From Glandiceps talaboti (Eukaryota; Hemichordata; Enteropneusta; Spengelidae), in the NCBI RefSeq assembly GCF_964340395.1, contig NC_135549.1, forward strand, positions 2,907,501 through 2,950,000: 42,500 nt of DNA, written 5' to 3'. A model generated the notes under the pieces. The model was not told the DNA's origin. It did not search any database and saw nothing but the letters and a program-made list of their open reading frames with translations. Below are positions 30,601 through 40,307 of this stretch, in pieces. Position 1 is the stretch's first letter. Every line of letters starts with the position of its first letter. A program made the position numbers and the translations under genes.

Positions 30601-32381
30601 AGTCTTAAGAATTGTACAATAGGTCAACAGGGCAAATCTAAAAGATAGTTAGTATTTATTAAATTGATAAATGTTTATGATTATTTTTGCCATACACAAA
30701 TGTAATTATGATAATGACTCTTTGTCAGTGTAGAATATTTATTGACCTGAGATCATATTCTGCATAAAATCAGTGCTATACATGCTTGTATATATTTGTT
30801 TCATTCTTTAGATTGAAATGTACAAGGGTACCTCAAATCGTTTGGCAGATCTGATGACAGTATGGGTATACAAGACCAAACCAGAGTGTATTAACAGTGA
30901 ACGTGTGAAGCCAGAATTTAGATTAGTAACTGAACCTGTACAAACCAGACAAGGACAGCCTACAGATCTACAAATCAGTCACTCACTGACATCTCTTGAA
31001 GGCATCCATGGTAAGTACTAATTATCACATCTTCTGCAAGGCAATTTGAATTAAGTTAGTACAACTGTGATCATGCTGATGAGACATCACTTGAGATTCA
31101 CTTTCCAGACTTCTGTTATTGTTTATTTTTCATCTATATTATAAACACGTTACCAATTAACTCTTGAAGTTAATAACATTTTGATTTATTTGAGGTTGGT
31201 TTTGAAAATTTCTGTTAAAGTGAGCCACATTTTTTGAAGTGATATATAGCATAAACCGATAAATGTGTTCCATTTACCAGGTCAACTACATGTCAAGATT
31301 CGTTCTGAGTTTGGTCTGTTATCTGTACCAAGTATACCACGTGGTTTACGTGTTTACATGGATCACATGGCTTTGCATGAACCAATCCCCACCAAGTTGT
31401 ATATGGCTGGACCAGTTGCCCTTGTACTTGAGGCCTTAGAAACAGCACGGTTTACTCCATTGAAAGATTTCTGGGGAAGCACCAATGTTGAAATTGAATA
31501 TGGAATAACAACCACTGGATCAACTCGTACATATGGTAAGTATATATCATAAACAATTTGTAAGAGATGAAATATAAGGTTATATATGTATATTGGCAGT
31601 ATTATTGACCAAGCCCACTGGTGAAAGATATTATTCAGCATGGACAAAGTGTGTAATGGGTTCTTTGCTAACAAATTTATATCTATATAACTAAACAGGG
31701 TAATGTCTTGAGTTTGTGACTTCCATTTTGAACTATCACGAGGACATTTGCGTCTGAAAAGTTCACACTATGCTCTCAAACTTCAAACATAAATTTTTAT
31801 TAAATAAAGTGAAGTAGAAAGATGACCTGTCAAAGAATATGGTGTTTGATAGAGCATTCATTTATTTATTATTTCTTAATAACCTTTTACCATGCATCCC
31901 AAAACCACCACTTAATTCTTACATCCAGTGGTCTATCAGATATCTTGGTTTCATAACCTGGGTTAAGTTAACACATGTTGAAATGTAACATGTTTAGAAT
32001 TACCCGTATAAGAAACTGATTACATTAACTGTTGATGCTGTGTTTCCTTTTTTATACTTTTATTTTCAAAACTTCTGTAACAGATATTAATTCTGTTCAA
32101 TCTTCTCATTTTAGGTTACATCCTGCCAAAGAGAACTGTTGTCCAGGATATCACAATCAAAAGTGGGTTTATGCCATCACTACCCCTACTTATGGTACCT
32201 CGTAGTGTGTGTGTGGAGGAAAGCCAAACAATGCCCTTGAATATGATTAAGATTGAAGAACGGTTCCAGGAGAGTCAAATAGTGACACTTCATGTCTATA
32301 GTAGAATGGGAACAATCAAATTGAGTGACGTGCATGAACATACAGGTAAGAAAGAAAAGGGTCTGAAATAGTTACTGCTCA

Positions 32382-32418
<37 letters not shown>

Positions 32419-35400
32419 CTCAGAATTATCAAACTAAGTGAACTGCATGCAAGCACAAGTAAGAAGGTAAATGCTCTGAAATAGATACTTCTTAGCTCAT
32501 ACCTAAATGCGAGGTTGTGGCAATCAACTTAGTAATGTACAAGAACACACACAGGTAAGACAGTAAAGGGTCTGAAATAGATAATTGCTCCCATCTCTAT
32601 GCAAAGTTTAGAATCATCAAACTAGTGAAGTGTATCATTGGTGACAGTAAAGGGTCTGAAATAGATAACTCCCATCTATGCAAAGTTTAGAACCATCAAA
32701 CTAGTGAAGTGTATCATTGGTGACAGTAAAGGGTCTGAAATAGTAACTTCTTAGCTCTTACCTACATACAGGTTGGGAATCATCAAACCTAAGTGAAGTG
32801 TGTATCACTTTATAAATGAGAAAGTAAGCTAGGTTCTATAATAATTACTTCTTATCTCATTCCTACATCATTAACTGATTGTATTGTGTCAACACACAGG
32901 TACAGAAGCATTGCTCTGAAATAGTGGTCACATATATCTATATCTGGATGGAAATGACCAAACATAAAATGAAACTCTCACCTAATCAGTAGTATAATAA
33001 TAGCAATATGATAATCATTTTGTTTTCAGATGCTGATATTACTACTTTGGAGAAAGATGAAAAGAACATTGCAATCCGTGGTGTTATCCCAGATGTACAA
33101 GATTATATTAACACAATTGTTCTCTATCAGTCTCCATCCTGTTATCCTGGTGGACTCTCTCCAGTTGATGAGATCACCATACAGGTAAAAGAAAAAGTAT
33201 TCTTAAATCTCTCATTGAGTATTCAACTAGGATCATGTTTGATGGAAGTATTTAATAGGTTGCAGAAAATCAATACATTTTATTATAGTAACAGAAAAAA
33301 GGTAGGGCAAAGATTTCATGTACTAACCTTTTCATTTCAGTAGTGCATTGAAAGTTGAAAATTACTGAATTCACTTTTACTGAATGTTGTACACATATCA
33401 GAAATGAAGTACACATAGCTCTGTTTTATGCAGGACTTATGTTGTAAACTTATAATGAATTGTAGCTGTTGAAATAACTTAAAGGGAACACCAATCCATA
33501 AAATGAAGTCATTTTCATAAACTATGGGTTCTTAAGAGTAATTTCATGATTTTACATCGCCTACAATTACTTGTGATTTCAGGTTGATTTTGTGCCTTTA
33601 TAGGGTACCTTTAGTGTGGGCCATTCAATCATTGGAGTTAGTATATGGAAACATAGACCCTCCATGGAGGGTTCACAGTAGAAATAATATATTCATGGTT
33701 GCACAATGAATATCGCAAGTACTTGTAGGTGATGTAAAATAGTTTATGAAAATGTCTCTATTTCCTGGAGTAGTATTCCCCCCTAACAAATCGGACATGT
33801 TTATTTTTGCATAGTTAATGAGTGACAATGGTGAGTTCGACCAGTTCACTAGTCATGCTGAAATCAGTTGTGTTGAAAGAGATGAAGACTTTGAAGGTAT
33901 GTTATTTCTCATTATGAACTGACCACTCCTAATATCATGGATACCAGGTTGATATGGTATGTAGTCTAAGTGACTGTACCTATTCCTACCTTAGCTTTGA
34001 TATAAACTATGTACATTATACAGTCTGTCTGCCATTACTCTTGCCTCAAATATTTTATTGGATGAAAACAACACTAAATAAGGCATAACAATTAGATATT
34101 ATTCCGCAATATTTTTCTTTGTTCAGCCAAGGCAAATACTCAACAAAACCCTTAGGTGATGAATATTTTTCATTTAAATAAAGAAAAATATTGAGAAATA
34201 ATGGTATTATGTCAAGCATAACATATGAAAAAGTGGGGGACTTTTGAATGTTTTACAAAATGTTATGTAATGAACCAAGCCTTATGTACATGCATTCTGT
34301 TTTGACAGGGATTTCAGAGCCAATGATTGCCTTCAAAATGAATAAAGAAGATAGCTGTTTGGAGGAGGATACTCAATGGAATGACTGGAGTGATTGTTCT
34401 GCTGATTTCTGTGGTGTAGGTGTTCAATACAGAGAGAGAAAATGTGGAGATCCTGACTGGCAAGAAAGAGAGTGTGTGAAATGTGGTAAGTTAGATTGCT
34501 AGACAACTCACACAGTTGCAGCACTTCTTTGATCTGACCCTAGATTGCTAGACATGTAATGACTAACACAATTGAAGCACTTCTTTGATCTGACCCTAGA
34601 TTGCTAGACATGTAATGACTCACACAGTTGCAGCATTCCTTTGATCTGACCCTAGATTGCTAGACATGTAATGACTCACACAATTGCAGCACTCCTTTGA
34701 TCTGACCCTAGATTGCTAGACATGTAATGACTCACGCAATTGCAGCACTCCTTTGATCTGACCCTAGATTGCTAGACATGTAATGACTCACACAATTGCA
34801 GCACTTCTTTGATCTGACCCTAGATTGCTAGACATGTAATGACTCACACAGTTGCAGCACTCCTTTGATCTGACCCTAGATTGCTAGACATGTAATGACT
34901 CACACAATTGCAGCATTCCTTTGATCTGACCCCAGATTGCTAGACATGTAATGACTCACACAATTGCAGCATTCCTTTGATCTGACCCTAGATTGCTAGA
35001 CATGTAATGACTCACGCAATTGCAGCACTCCTTTGATCTGACCCTAGATTGCTAGACATGTAATGACTCACACAGTTGCAGCACTCCTTTGATCTGACCC
35101 TTGATTGCTAGACATGTAATGACTCACGCAATTGAAGCACTTCTTTGATCTGACCCTAGATTGCTAGACATGTAATGACTCACGCAATTGCAGCACTCCT
35201 TTGATCTGACCCTAGATTGCTAGACATGTAATGACTCACACAGTTGCAGCACTCCTTTGATCTGACCCTAGATTGCTAGACATGTAATGACTCACACAAT
35301 TGAAGCACTTCTTTGATCTGACCCTAGATTGCTAGACATGTAATGACTCACACAATTGCAGCACTCCTTTGATCTGACCCTACTAAATTTTGTGAAGACA

Positions 35401-35907
35401 TAAACCTACTTTAGTAATGTATCAATATATTGTAGTAGTTTATCGTTCATACTTCAATTGGAAACACTGTAATGATAAACTTCATTAAAGAATATATAGT
35501 TATTATTATACTTTGTTCCAGGTATTTTGATATCTATGTCTAGTTTTACCTCTATGACTTGTTGTGAACTTTTAGTAGACTACTAAGTGTATAGATTGAG
35601 TCCAAGTCTGTCCTTTATGTCATTTATGATTTGTGTAATTACTTATTTTTACTTCTGTGTTTCAGGTTGTGAACCAGTAGCAGTTACTGTTCATAACCCC
35701 TCTGCATCACTGCTTGGCTGTGAATCTGTTAACCCAATCACACAGTGTCCTGACTCCTGTGAACCAATGATTCTAAAATATGAAGATCGTGAGTTCATGT
35801 GTAGTGAGCTTGATATGCTGTGGTTACAGACCAAACCCATAGCAGTACATCAAAAGTGTATCTGTAAATCATGTACATCTCACCGCAACTATAAACCATG
35901 GAACTAA
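21646..35907 (+). CDS. Large secreted adhesin-like protein: cadherin-like repeats, Trp-rich insert, TSP1, Cys-rich tail (complete, 17 exons)
   Basis: Exons: 21646-21703, 24444-24630, 25087-25349, 25605-25725, 26104-26428, 26850-26985, 27432-27603, 28292-28525, 29211-29331, 29918-30052, 30812-31010, 31281-31535, 32115-32345, 33030-33184, 33815-33896, 34309-34485 and 35666-35907. All have GT-AG borders and the phases fit, giving 3093 nt and 1030 aa. Residues 1-16 are a signal peptide; no later membrane segment is seen. Residues 24-113 end in GTFMFRPTEHYSG..SFLYTVED, the classic end of VCBS/cadherin-like bacterial repeats. Residue 117 onward has DTDGSES (145-151), then LPKGWEF, as in RTX adhesins. 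Further repeats span about 252-458 (with His/Tyr- and Trp-rich inserts), 480-606, 617-745 (F.P..DFWG) and 757-885. TSP1 is at about 908-950, and eight Cys lie in 952-1020. Family name unknown; an extracellular matrix or adhesion role is inference. Confidence 0.85.
22904..22977. mobile_element. 74-bp micro-MITE with 9-bp target duplication (intron 1)
   Basis: The perfect 14-bp inverted repeats TAGTCCTGCTTGCA (22906-22919) and TGCAAGCAGGACTA (22964-22977) enclose about 44 bp. The 9-mer ACAGCTAGA occurs exactly on both sides (22895-22903 and 22978-22986), as a transposition footprint would. It is far too short to encode anything. Confidence 0.7.
24104..24147. repeat. Poly-C / poly-A / (TA)n low-complexity tract (intron 1)
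   Basis: About 23 C in a row are followed by 9 A and a short TA run. A 134-codon open frame (23806-24210) ends across it; it has no splice or domain support and is treated as intron. Confidence 0.9.
25150..25680 (+). other. Cys cluster inside the RTX-like repeat (exons 3-4)
   Basis: Residues 155-174 hold six cysteines (155, 157, 159, 165, 172, 174), starting with a CxCxC pattern. They lie between the DTDGSES strand and the LPKGWEF strand. The cluster spans the exon 3/exon 4 junction, and both splice borders are needed to make it. In bacterial repeats this is a short cysteine-free loop, so the cluster looks like an insertion, probably disulfide-bonded or metal-binding (inference). Confidence 0.7.
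25400..25490. repeat. (CTCTA)n-like degenerate pentamer tract (intron 3)
   Basis: Irregular repeats of ctcta and tctacatgta units are seen; low-complexity intronic sequence. Confidence 0.7.
25978..26027. repeat. (GGT)n / G-rich tract (intron 4)
   Basis: GGT units merge into G runs of four to six with single interruptions; G-quadruplex potential on the plus strand, about 75 bases before exon 5. Confidence 0.85.
26961..27360 (+). repeat. 50-bp minisatellite carrying the exon 6 end and 5' splice site, 8 copies
   Basis: Copies start at 26961, 27011, 27061, 27111, 27161, 27211, 27261 and 27311. Every copy repeats the last 25 bases of exon 6 and the donor (CACAG followed by gtaag). The first copy is the real exon end at 26985. 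Reading through the first donor reaches a TAG within the next copy, so only the first donor keeps the 1030-codon frame. Copies are nearly identical, so the expansion is recent. Confidence 0.95.
27432..28525 (+). other. Exons 7-8: tryptophan-rich insert
   Basis: Fifteen Trp fall at residues 367, 381, 385, 391, 398, 404, 418, 421, 426, 434, 436, 437, 441, 445 and 453, together with many Pro, Phe and Tyr. The codon for W421 is split by the intron. The preceding GSLWAINEVLSSLVYVP (364-380) matches the 'G.l..iN..L..l.Y.P' strand-turn-strand of tandem-95-type repeats, and the segment after (about 455-461) resumes as a strand. The insert therefore appears to sit in the loop before the last strand of repeat 3. 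No known Trp motif (WSXW, WW domain, C-mannosylation series) explains all of it. Confidence 0.8.
29386..29718. repeat. ~50-57-bp C-rich minisatellite, 7 copies (intron 9)
   Basis: Units read 'attgtataactgtgtacagc', then cccttgacccaatca, then a C run of variable length. Two subtypes alternate (ccttgacccaatca and ctttgctcaatca), which gives a higher-order period of about 105 bp. The array begins about 55 bases after the exon 9 donor. Confidence 0.9.
32300..32830 (+). repeat. Degenerate tandem copies of exon 13 3' end plus donor (intron 13)
   Basis: Blocks at about 32418-32483, 32518-32580, 32608-32660, 32686-32744 and 32768-32830 resemble the exon 13 end (ATCAAATTGAGTGA.GTGCATG..CA.ACAG). They are followed by the donor-side 'gtaagaaagaaaagggtctg' and 'aaatag'. 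The copies are diverged and some have lost the GT. A (CA)n tract lies at 32384-32417. Confidence 0.65.
32384..32417. repeat. (CA)n microsatellite (intron 13)
   Basis: An uninterrupted CA tract of 17 units is seen directly in the sequence. Confidence 0.95.
34309..34485 (+). other. Exon 16: thrombospondin type 1 domain
   Basis: Residues 908-950 contain W915..W918 S..C, then C926 G.G, then R.R.C (933-937), and later Cys at 947 and 950, matching the TSP1 pattern WxxWSxCSxxCGxGxxxRxRxC. One extra residue separates the CS and CG pairs compared with the usual form. The WxxW pair is a possible C-mannosylation site. The exon is flanked by phase-1 introns, as is usual for a shuffled extracellular domain. 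Confidence 0.9.
34493..35390. repeat. 56-bp minisatellite, ~16 copies, with AP-1-like sites (intron 16)
   Basis: Units 'gattgctagacatgtaatga', then 'ctcacacaattgcagcactc', then 'ctttgatctgacccta' repeat from 34494 with period 56. The first copy starts only eight bases after the exon 16 donor. Fourteen copies keep TGACTCA; the first two do not. Variation is mainly cac/cgc and caattg/cagttg. Confidence 0.95.
35666..35907 (+). other. Exon 17: C-terminal Cys-rich module and stop
   Basis: Eight cysteines occur at residues 952, 969, 978, 982, 996, 1015, 1017 and 1020, and the protein ends at N1030. A TSP1 followed by a Cys-rich end that finishes in C.C..C recalls the order in CCN-type proteins, where a C-terminal cystine knot follows TSP1. 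The spacing is shorter than a canonical knot, so the comparison is only suggestive. It could also pair as two small disulfide loops. Confidence 0.6.
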
Positions 35908-36300
35908 GGATACTAGTGAATGATGTGTATGATTCCACCCACCTAGATACCCTCTGACCTGTAACCTTTAACCCCGACTTAAAAATTTCATTTGAAAAGC
36001 AAATTTTGTAAGTAAAATGTCTGTTTCAAACCAACCCTTTGACAAAAATGAATAGAGAACAAATATGTTCATGTTCCACTTTAAAATATAATTTGAAATG
36101 AGCCAAAAAGTGTCTTGCAAATATTGATTTTTGTACAAGTAATTTTGATGGTTCTTGTAGGATCATTTTGAATAACTTTGCAAATTCAGAAATAGTATAC
36201 AGGGCTTTAAACCATTTTGTCTTGTTATCACTACTTAGGCTGATTTACTCAAATCATGAATATACATAACTATTCATAGTTTTTCAAGATATATTACTAA

Positions 36301-36306
36301 AATAAA
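36301..36306 (+). terminator. Candidate polyadenylation signal of the secreted-protein gene
   Basis: AATAAA lies 394 bases after the stop codon. A second AATAAA at 36615-36620 is an alternative and falls inside a 71-bp duplication. Confidence 0.4.
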
Positions 36307-36612
36307 CAAAATTGTACCTACCTACCTAATTTGGAAACACTTGTCATTGGGTGAAATTACAGATATTATTTGTGTTCTTTTTACGCTAAAGAATGAATAT
36401 GCAATTGATTATTCTCTTTGAGATTAAAAATGTGATTGTGACATTGTTTTATTTGCCAAAGTATAAAAAAAAATAGTCACTGAGGTTGATTAGAGAGAAA
36501 GAAACAAAAGTGTACCTACTTATACCAAAATGGAATATTAGTAGCATTTTAATACAATTGTATTTGGACATTACAAATTTAACACCTGCATATTGTACAA
36601 CATAAGAAAACG

Positions 36613-36757
36613 TGAATAAATGCCATTGAATGGACTGTCTTTCTTGACTTCCTCACACCCTGTAACATGTCACACTCGGCTGGAATAAATGCCATTGAAT
36701 GGACTGTCTTTCTTGACTTCCTCTCAACCCTGTAACACGTCACACTCGGATGGAATA
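36613..36757. repeat. 71-bp tandem duplication downstream of the secreted-protein gene
   Basis: Two copies of 'gaataaatgccattgaatgg', then 'actgtctttcttgacttcctc' with following bases, start near 36613 and 36684. The start of a third copy follows at 36753. Each copy carries an AATAAA. Confidence 0.9.
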
Positions 36758-37363
36758 AATGAAAGAACTATGAAATCTATATTAAAGTCCAGCCTCTTAC
36801 ATTCATTTTCACCATCAAGTCATCCTAACATCATACATCAATATAATAAAACTGTTGGTGATATTATTTGCAGTCTTGAAAGGAAAGTTAAACCCACTTT
36901 AATTCCAAGATTTACTCTTTTGAAATAAGGTATCATCACAAAATTTTGGCAAGAAAATGTACAACTCTTAATGATAGGTGTGATTACCATATTCAGTATG
37001 CATATGTCATCATTTACAAGCTTCCCAAAATCATAGTCCTTGTACAGCAAATAATACATGTAAAACACTATATATGTATAGCTGTACCATCACTTTGACA
37101 ACTTGGCAAAACTATGCCAACAGCATTTCACCTACATCTACAGTAGTTTTGTCAGACTTACTTAATCAGAAGTTCGCTTGAAAGTTTCTATTTCTAGTAG
37201 TGTAAATGTGTGTTATAAAAAAGACAATGTCTAGTAAGTAATGAATGATGGCAAATTAAACACTGGGTTTCAATATATTCAAATGATGAAGTTTGAATAT
37301 TTTGTAATGTAGTGTGTGTATGTGTGTATGATACATGCAGAGAAGGAGAATTCATTGAATCCC
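36758..37363. other. Intergenic stretch between convergent 3' ends
   Basis: No exon or repeat of note is seen. The short open frames on both strands here are AT-rich and lack splice or domain support. Confidence 0.3.
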
Positions 37364-37369
37364 TTTATT
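37364..37369 (-). terminator. Candidate polyadenylation signal of the minus-strand membrane protein
   Basis: AATAAA on the minus strand lies about 260 bases past the stop codon at 37629, a plausible 3' UTR length. Confidence 0.45.
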
Positions 37370-37628
37370 ATATATATAACTAATACTGGTGATATATTTA
37401 GTATCATAGGTGATTCAAAATTCCTTCACAACCGTATCTCAACGAATAGCATTACATCTCCATGTATGTGTATGTAGTATGAGAACAGTAATGCATTATA
37501 CGGACTCTACATTTTAAAAACAAGAATCTGCTTGCAACAACAAATTACAGACGAGTCACCTATGAAGGTCGTTCATTCTCATATGTCACCCCGTCATTTT
37601 TTATATATCACAACGTAACAATTCTTCT

Positions 37629-38868
37629 CTAGATGCCATATTCTGGGTCACTTACATACAGTGAACCCGAAATATGTCTTTGGTTGTTGACAGTTATTGG
37701 CTGAGCCCTATTACGGTTTGAATGTCGGGTCTCTCTGGTTTTCACAATAGTGATGAGTGCAAAGATCAAAAGTCCCATCGCCAATAAGAAGAGACTGCAC
37801 AGGATGAGAAGTATTATCGTGGTGATAGAATCCTTCCTGTCATCATATACACTGAAAGTGGTACTTGGCAATGTGGTTTCACCTCCATCTGTAAGATACA
37901 CGACAGTGTAGGGAGTAATATACTAATAGTATTTCATTCCTTGAAAATCGAGCTATAGCTCATCTTCAGTGTCAAGAGGTGACCCTAAAACGAATGACAA
38001 CCCGAATGACGGAAAACGAATGACAGCATTTCCTGTATGTAAACAGTGTTGTCATTCCACTTATTTTATAGAGTGGCGGCTGTCATTCCACTCGTTTTAC
38101 AGTACAGATGGTGTCCTTCATTTAACTGAATGTAGAAAAGGGTGTCATTCGACTGTTTACATACAGGAAATGCTGTCATTCGTTTTCCGTCATTCGGGTT
38201 GTCATTCGTTTTAGTGTCACCCAGTGTCAAGGGTATATGAGCGCACAAGTGATTCGATTACTCTAGGGGGTAATTCTTATTAATCAGTCACTGATCATGA
38301 TGAAATGATCGTGAAAGCTGATGTTTCAAGCAATGTGTTCTCTGTCAATGTTTATATATCGCTCAGCGTTTTAAAATTATAGAAGAGGACATTGCGTTGA
38401 AGCAATCGGTGGTGTTGAAAAAATCCAGAAATCGTGCTAAAAACTCACTTCAAGCAAGCCTCAGCTTCATTACTATATTTTTCTAGCGTGTTTATCCAAT
38501 TTCAATTATTTTAATTGTAGAAAGCAAATAGAATGTTATATAATTTCTCGAAGGACTTTGCTTCGAGGTTCTAACCATTCAAAGAAGCAAGTACTGAAAC
38601 AAGAACGTTGTTATCACACCGAAACTCTCTTGAAGAAAGTGGTTTTGCAAATCAAATTAGCATTCTCTTCTCCCAATTTCACCGTCACCTTGCAATGTCC
38701 GAAATTTGGGTTTTAATTAAAAGTCACCGGTCATTTCAACCATCATCCCCTATCTCTGGTGCTATAAACTTTTCAATTTTAGACTCACTTACCCTGTGAA
38801 TTCCCAGAATAAGGTAACACCGTTAAAATCACAGGAAGGATGATCCCAATTTTGAACAATGTATACAT
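37629..38868 (-). CDS. Small single-pass membrane protein, 111 aa (2 exons)
   Basis: Exon 1 (38868-38793) starts MYTLFKIGIILPVILTVLPY, a signal-peptide-like leader, and ends in phase 1 at a CAGG/gtaagtgag donor. Exon 2 (37888-37629, TAG) begins after an AG acceptor with the two bases that complete an Asp codon. The mature ectodomain is only about 20 residues (D26-D45, Thr/Ser-rich). Residues 47-74 are a strong membrane helix, and 75-111 form an Arg-rich tail that starts KTRETRHSNRNR and ends LYVSDPEYGI. The tail has two Tyr, and the final Y-G-I fits a class II PDZ ligand. An in-frame ATG at 38928 would add 20 residues, but 38868 gives the better leader. Additional exons inside the 904-bp intron cannot be excluded. 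No family is recognised. It is head-to-head with the EGF-CUB gene. Confidence 0.65.
37977..38221. mobile_element. 245-bp foldback MITE with 70-bp terminal inverted repeats
   Basis: The left arm 37978-38047 and right arm 38152-38221 are reverse complements at 69 of 70 positions (ggtgacCct against ggtgacAct). The 10-mer CAGTGTCAAG is repeated exactly at both borders (37967-37976 and 38222-38231). The arms carry several copies of CGAATGAC, and related TGTCATTC motifs fill the centre, so the whole unit is an array of one motif in two orientations. A 9-10-bp duplication fits Mutator-like transposases best. It sits inside the intron of the small membrane-protein gene, 88 bases before its acceptor. 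Open frames across it on both strands (80 and 60 codons) are palindrome artefacts. Confidence 0.9.
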
Positions 38869-38928
38869 TTGGCTCACATTGCCATCAGTCTTGTGTTCAA
38901 TATGAAACAGTCTTCCAAACTCCAACAT

Positions 38929-39577
38929 AAAGTTCTACAAGTCAGTTTGAATCCAAATCTGGCAGTGGTAAAGTTTTAGGTATTTTCGTTAAAAACTAGA
39001 TTATCAGTTGTAGATGTCACGGTATTTTCATGTCATGTGTGATCGAGGTCCTAACTAAAATGTAACAATGTTCTGTGATAACGACAAGTGGCATAGCATA
39101 TTTATTTTGATCATTCATCATTGCAATGTGAACAACACACCTATAAAGGACTGCAAGCTGATGGAGTTAGCGTTTTAGCCATGCAAAGTGCCTTTAAAAG
39201 TGAATGTGGTGAATTTACGACCTGCATTACGTCAGATTAATATGTAGATAATCGATTCGACTACAGTTCCTGGGGATTTATTTATATGAAACATATTTAT
39301 TCAATCGGTCGTACGTGTGCGACAGGTGTGGTGAACGACATGTCCATTGTGAAGACTGTATACTTTGGATCTAGCTCCGCCATGACAACTGCATGTCATT
39401 ATACTTGTTTGTTTGTTACAAACAACATTTAAAATAACGAATAATAATAGCGAATATCGAATGTTGCCTTCTATAACGCTTTCGTCCGTATCAAATTTAC
39501 TTTGACAAGAGTGTATTGTAGTACTGCATCTAAATGTACGAGTATTTGTCACTATTAATCAATGTTGCTATTGTTAA

Positions 39578-39651
<74 letters not shown>

Positions 39652-40307
39652 TAAAGTTAGACTAAAAAATAAAATATACCTAACGGAAATTCCGGAATTA
39701 CTTTATTCTTATTGGTTCTTTTAAAACCCCTTCTTTGAGCACATATAATGCGTTGTTGTCATGGAGATGGAATGATGAAGTCTGGGTGGACTATCGTGAC
39801 AGTGTAATTTGGTACACCTGTCACCAAACTACGCACGTTAAAAACAAGGTTTTTATTACAAATGAAAACAACATTCTCGTTAAAAAAACTAAAATTGGTT
39901 ATTTTACATCAAATTGACGAAATACATATCGTGATGTCGTGGTCAATTGGGGAATTTGAAGCGACTTGGGTGATGTCTTTATCAAATTTTTAAAAACAAC
40001 AAGTGTTGACAAACTGAGAGTTGATGTTGATGGCAGTAGAAGATATGCGATTTTAGAACGAATATTTTATGAAGAGTTTGGAGACAATTAATTCGATCGA
40101 TGTGGACCCATTAGTAAACATTTATGGAACATTGAACATCTTTCTCAAATATTACAAAGCCAGGGATATCCTGAAAGGACTCCGAAAACATCATTGTTGT
40201 GACACTGAACACACTGACACAGAAAACCACAAACGTTACGGATATATGATAAACCATAGTTGCTTTCCCTCCGATAAATCGACACCTCAGTTACAAGTTG
40301 ATAGAAA
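38929..40307. promoter_or_regulatory. Divergent intergenic region between the membrane-protein and EGF-CUB genes
   Basis: About 1.4 kb separate the two start codons. It contains no supported exon, has moderate CpG content and carries a (CGT)n(TTG)n tract. The 80-codon plus frame at 40069-40311 is out of frame with the EGF-CUB start and is probably 5' UTR. Confidence 0.4.
39578..39650. repeat. (CGT)n(TTG)n compound trinucleotide tract
   Basis: About 13 CGT units run straight into about 11 TTG units, within the divergent promoter region. A single C-to-T type change of the unit (CGT to TGT) explains the switch. Confidence 0.95.

Noticed and set aside
34493-35390. CRISPR-like appearance of a regular repeat array
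   Set aside because: Units are directly adjacent with no unique spacers, and this is an intron in an animal gene. It is a minisatellite.
37969-38248. 80- and 60-codon frames on opposite strands with near-identical ends
   Set aside because: Caused by the 70-bp inverted repeats of the foldback element.
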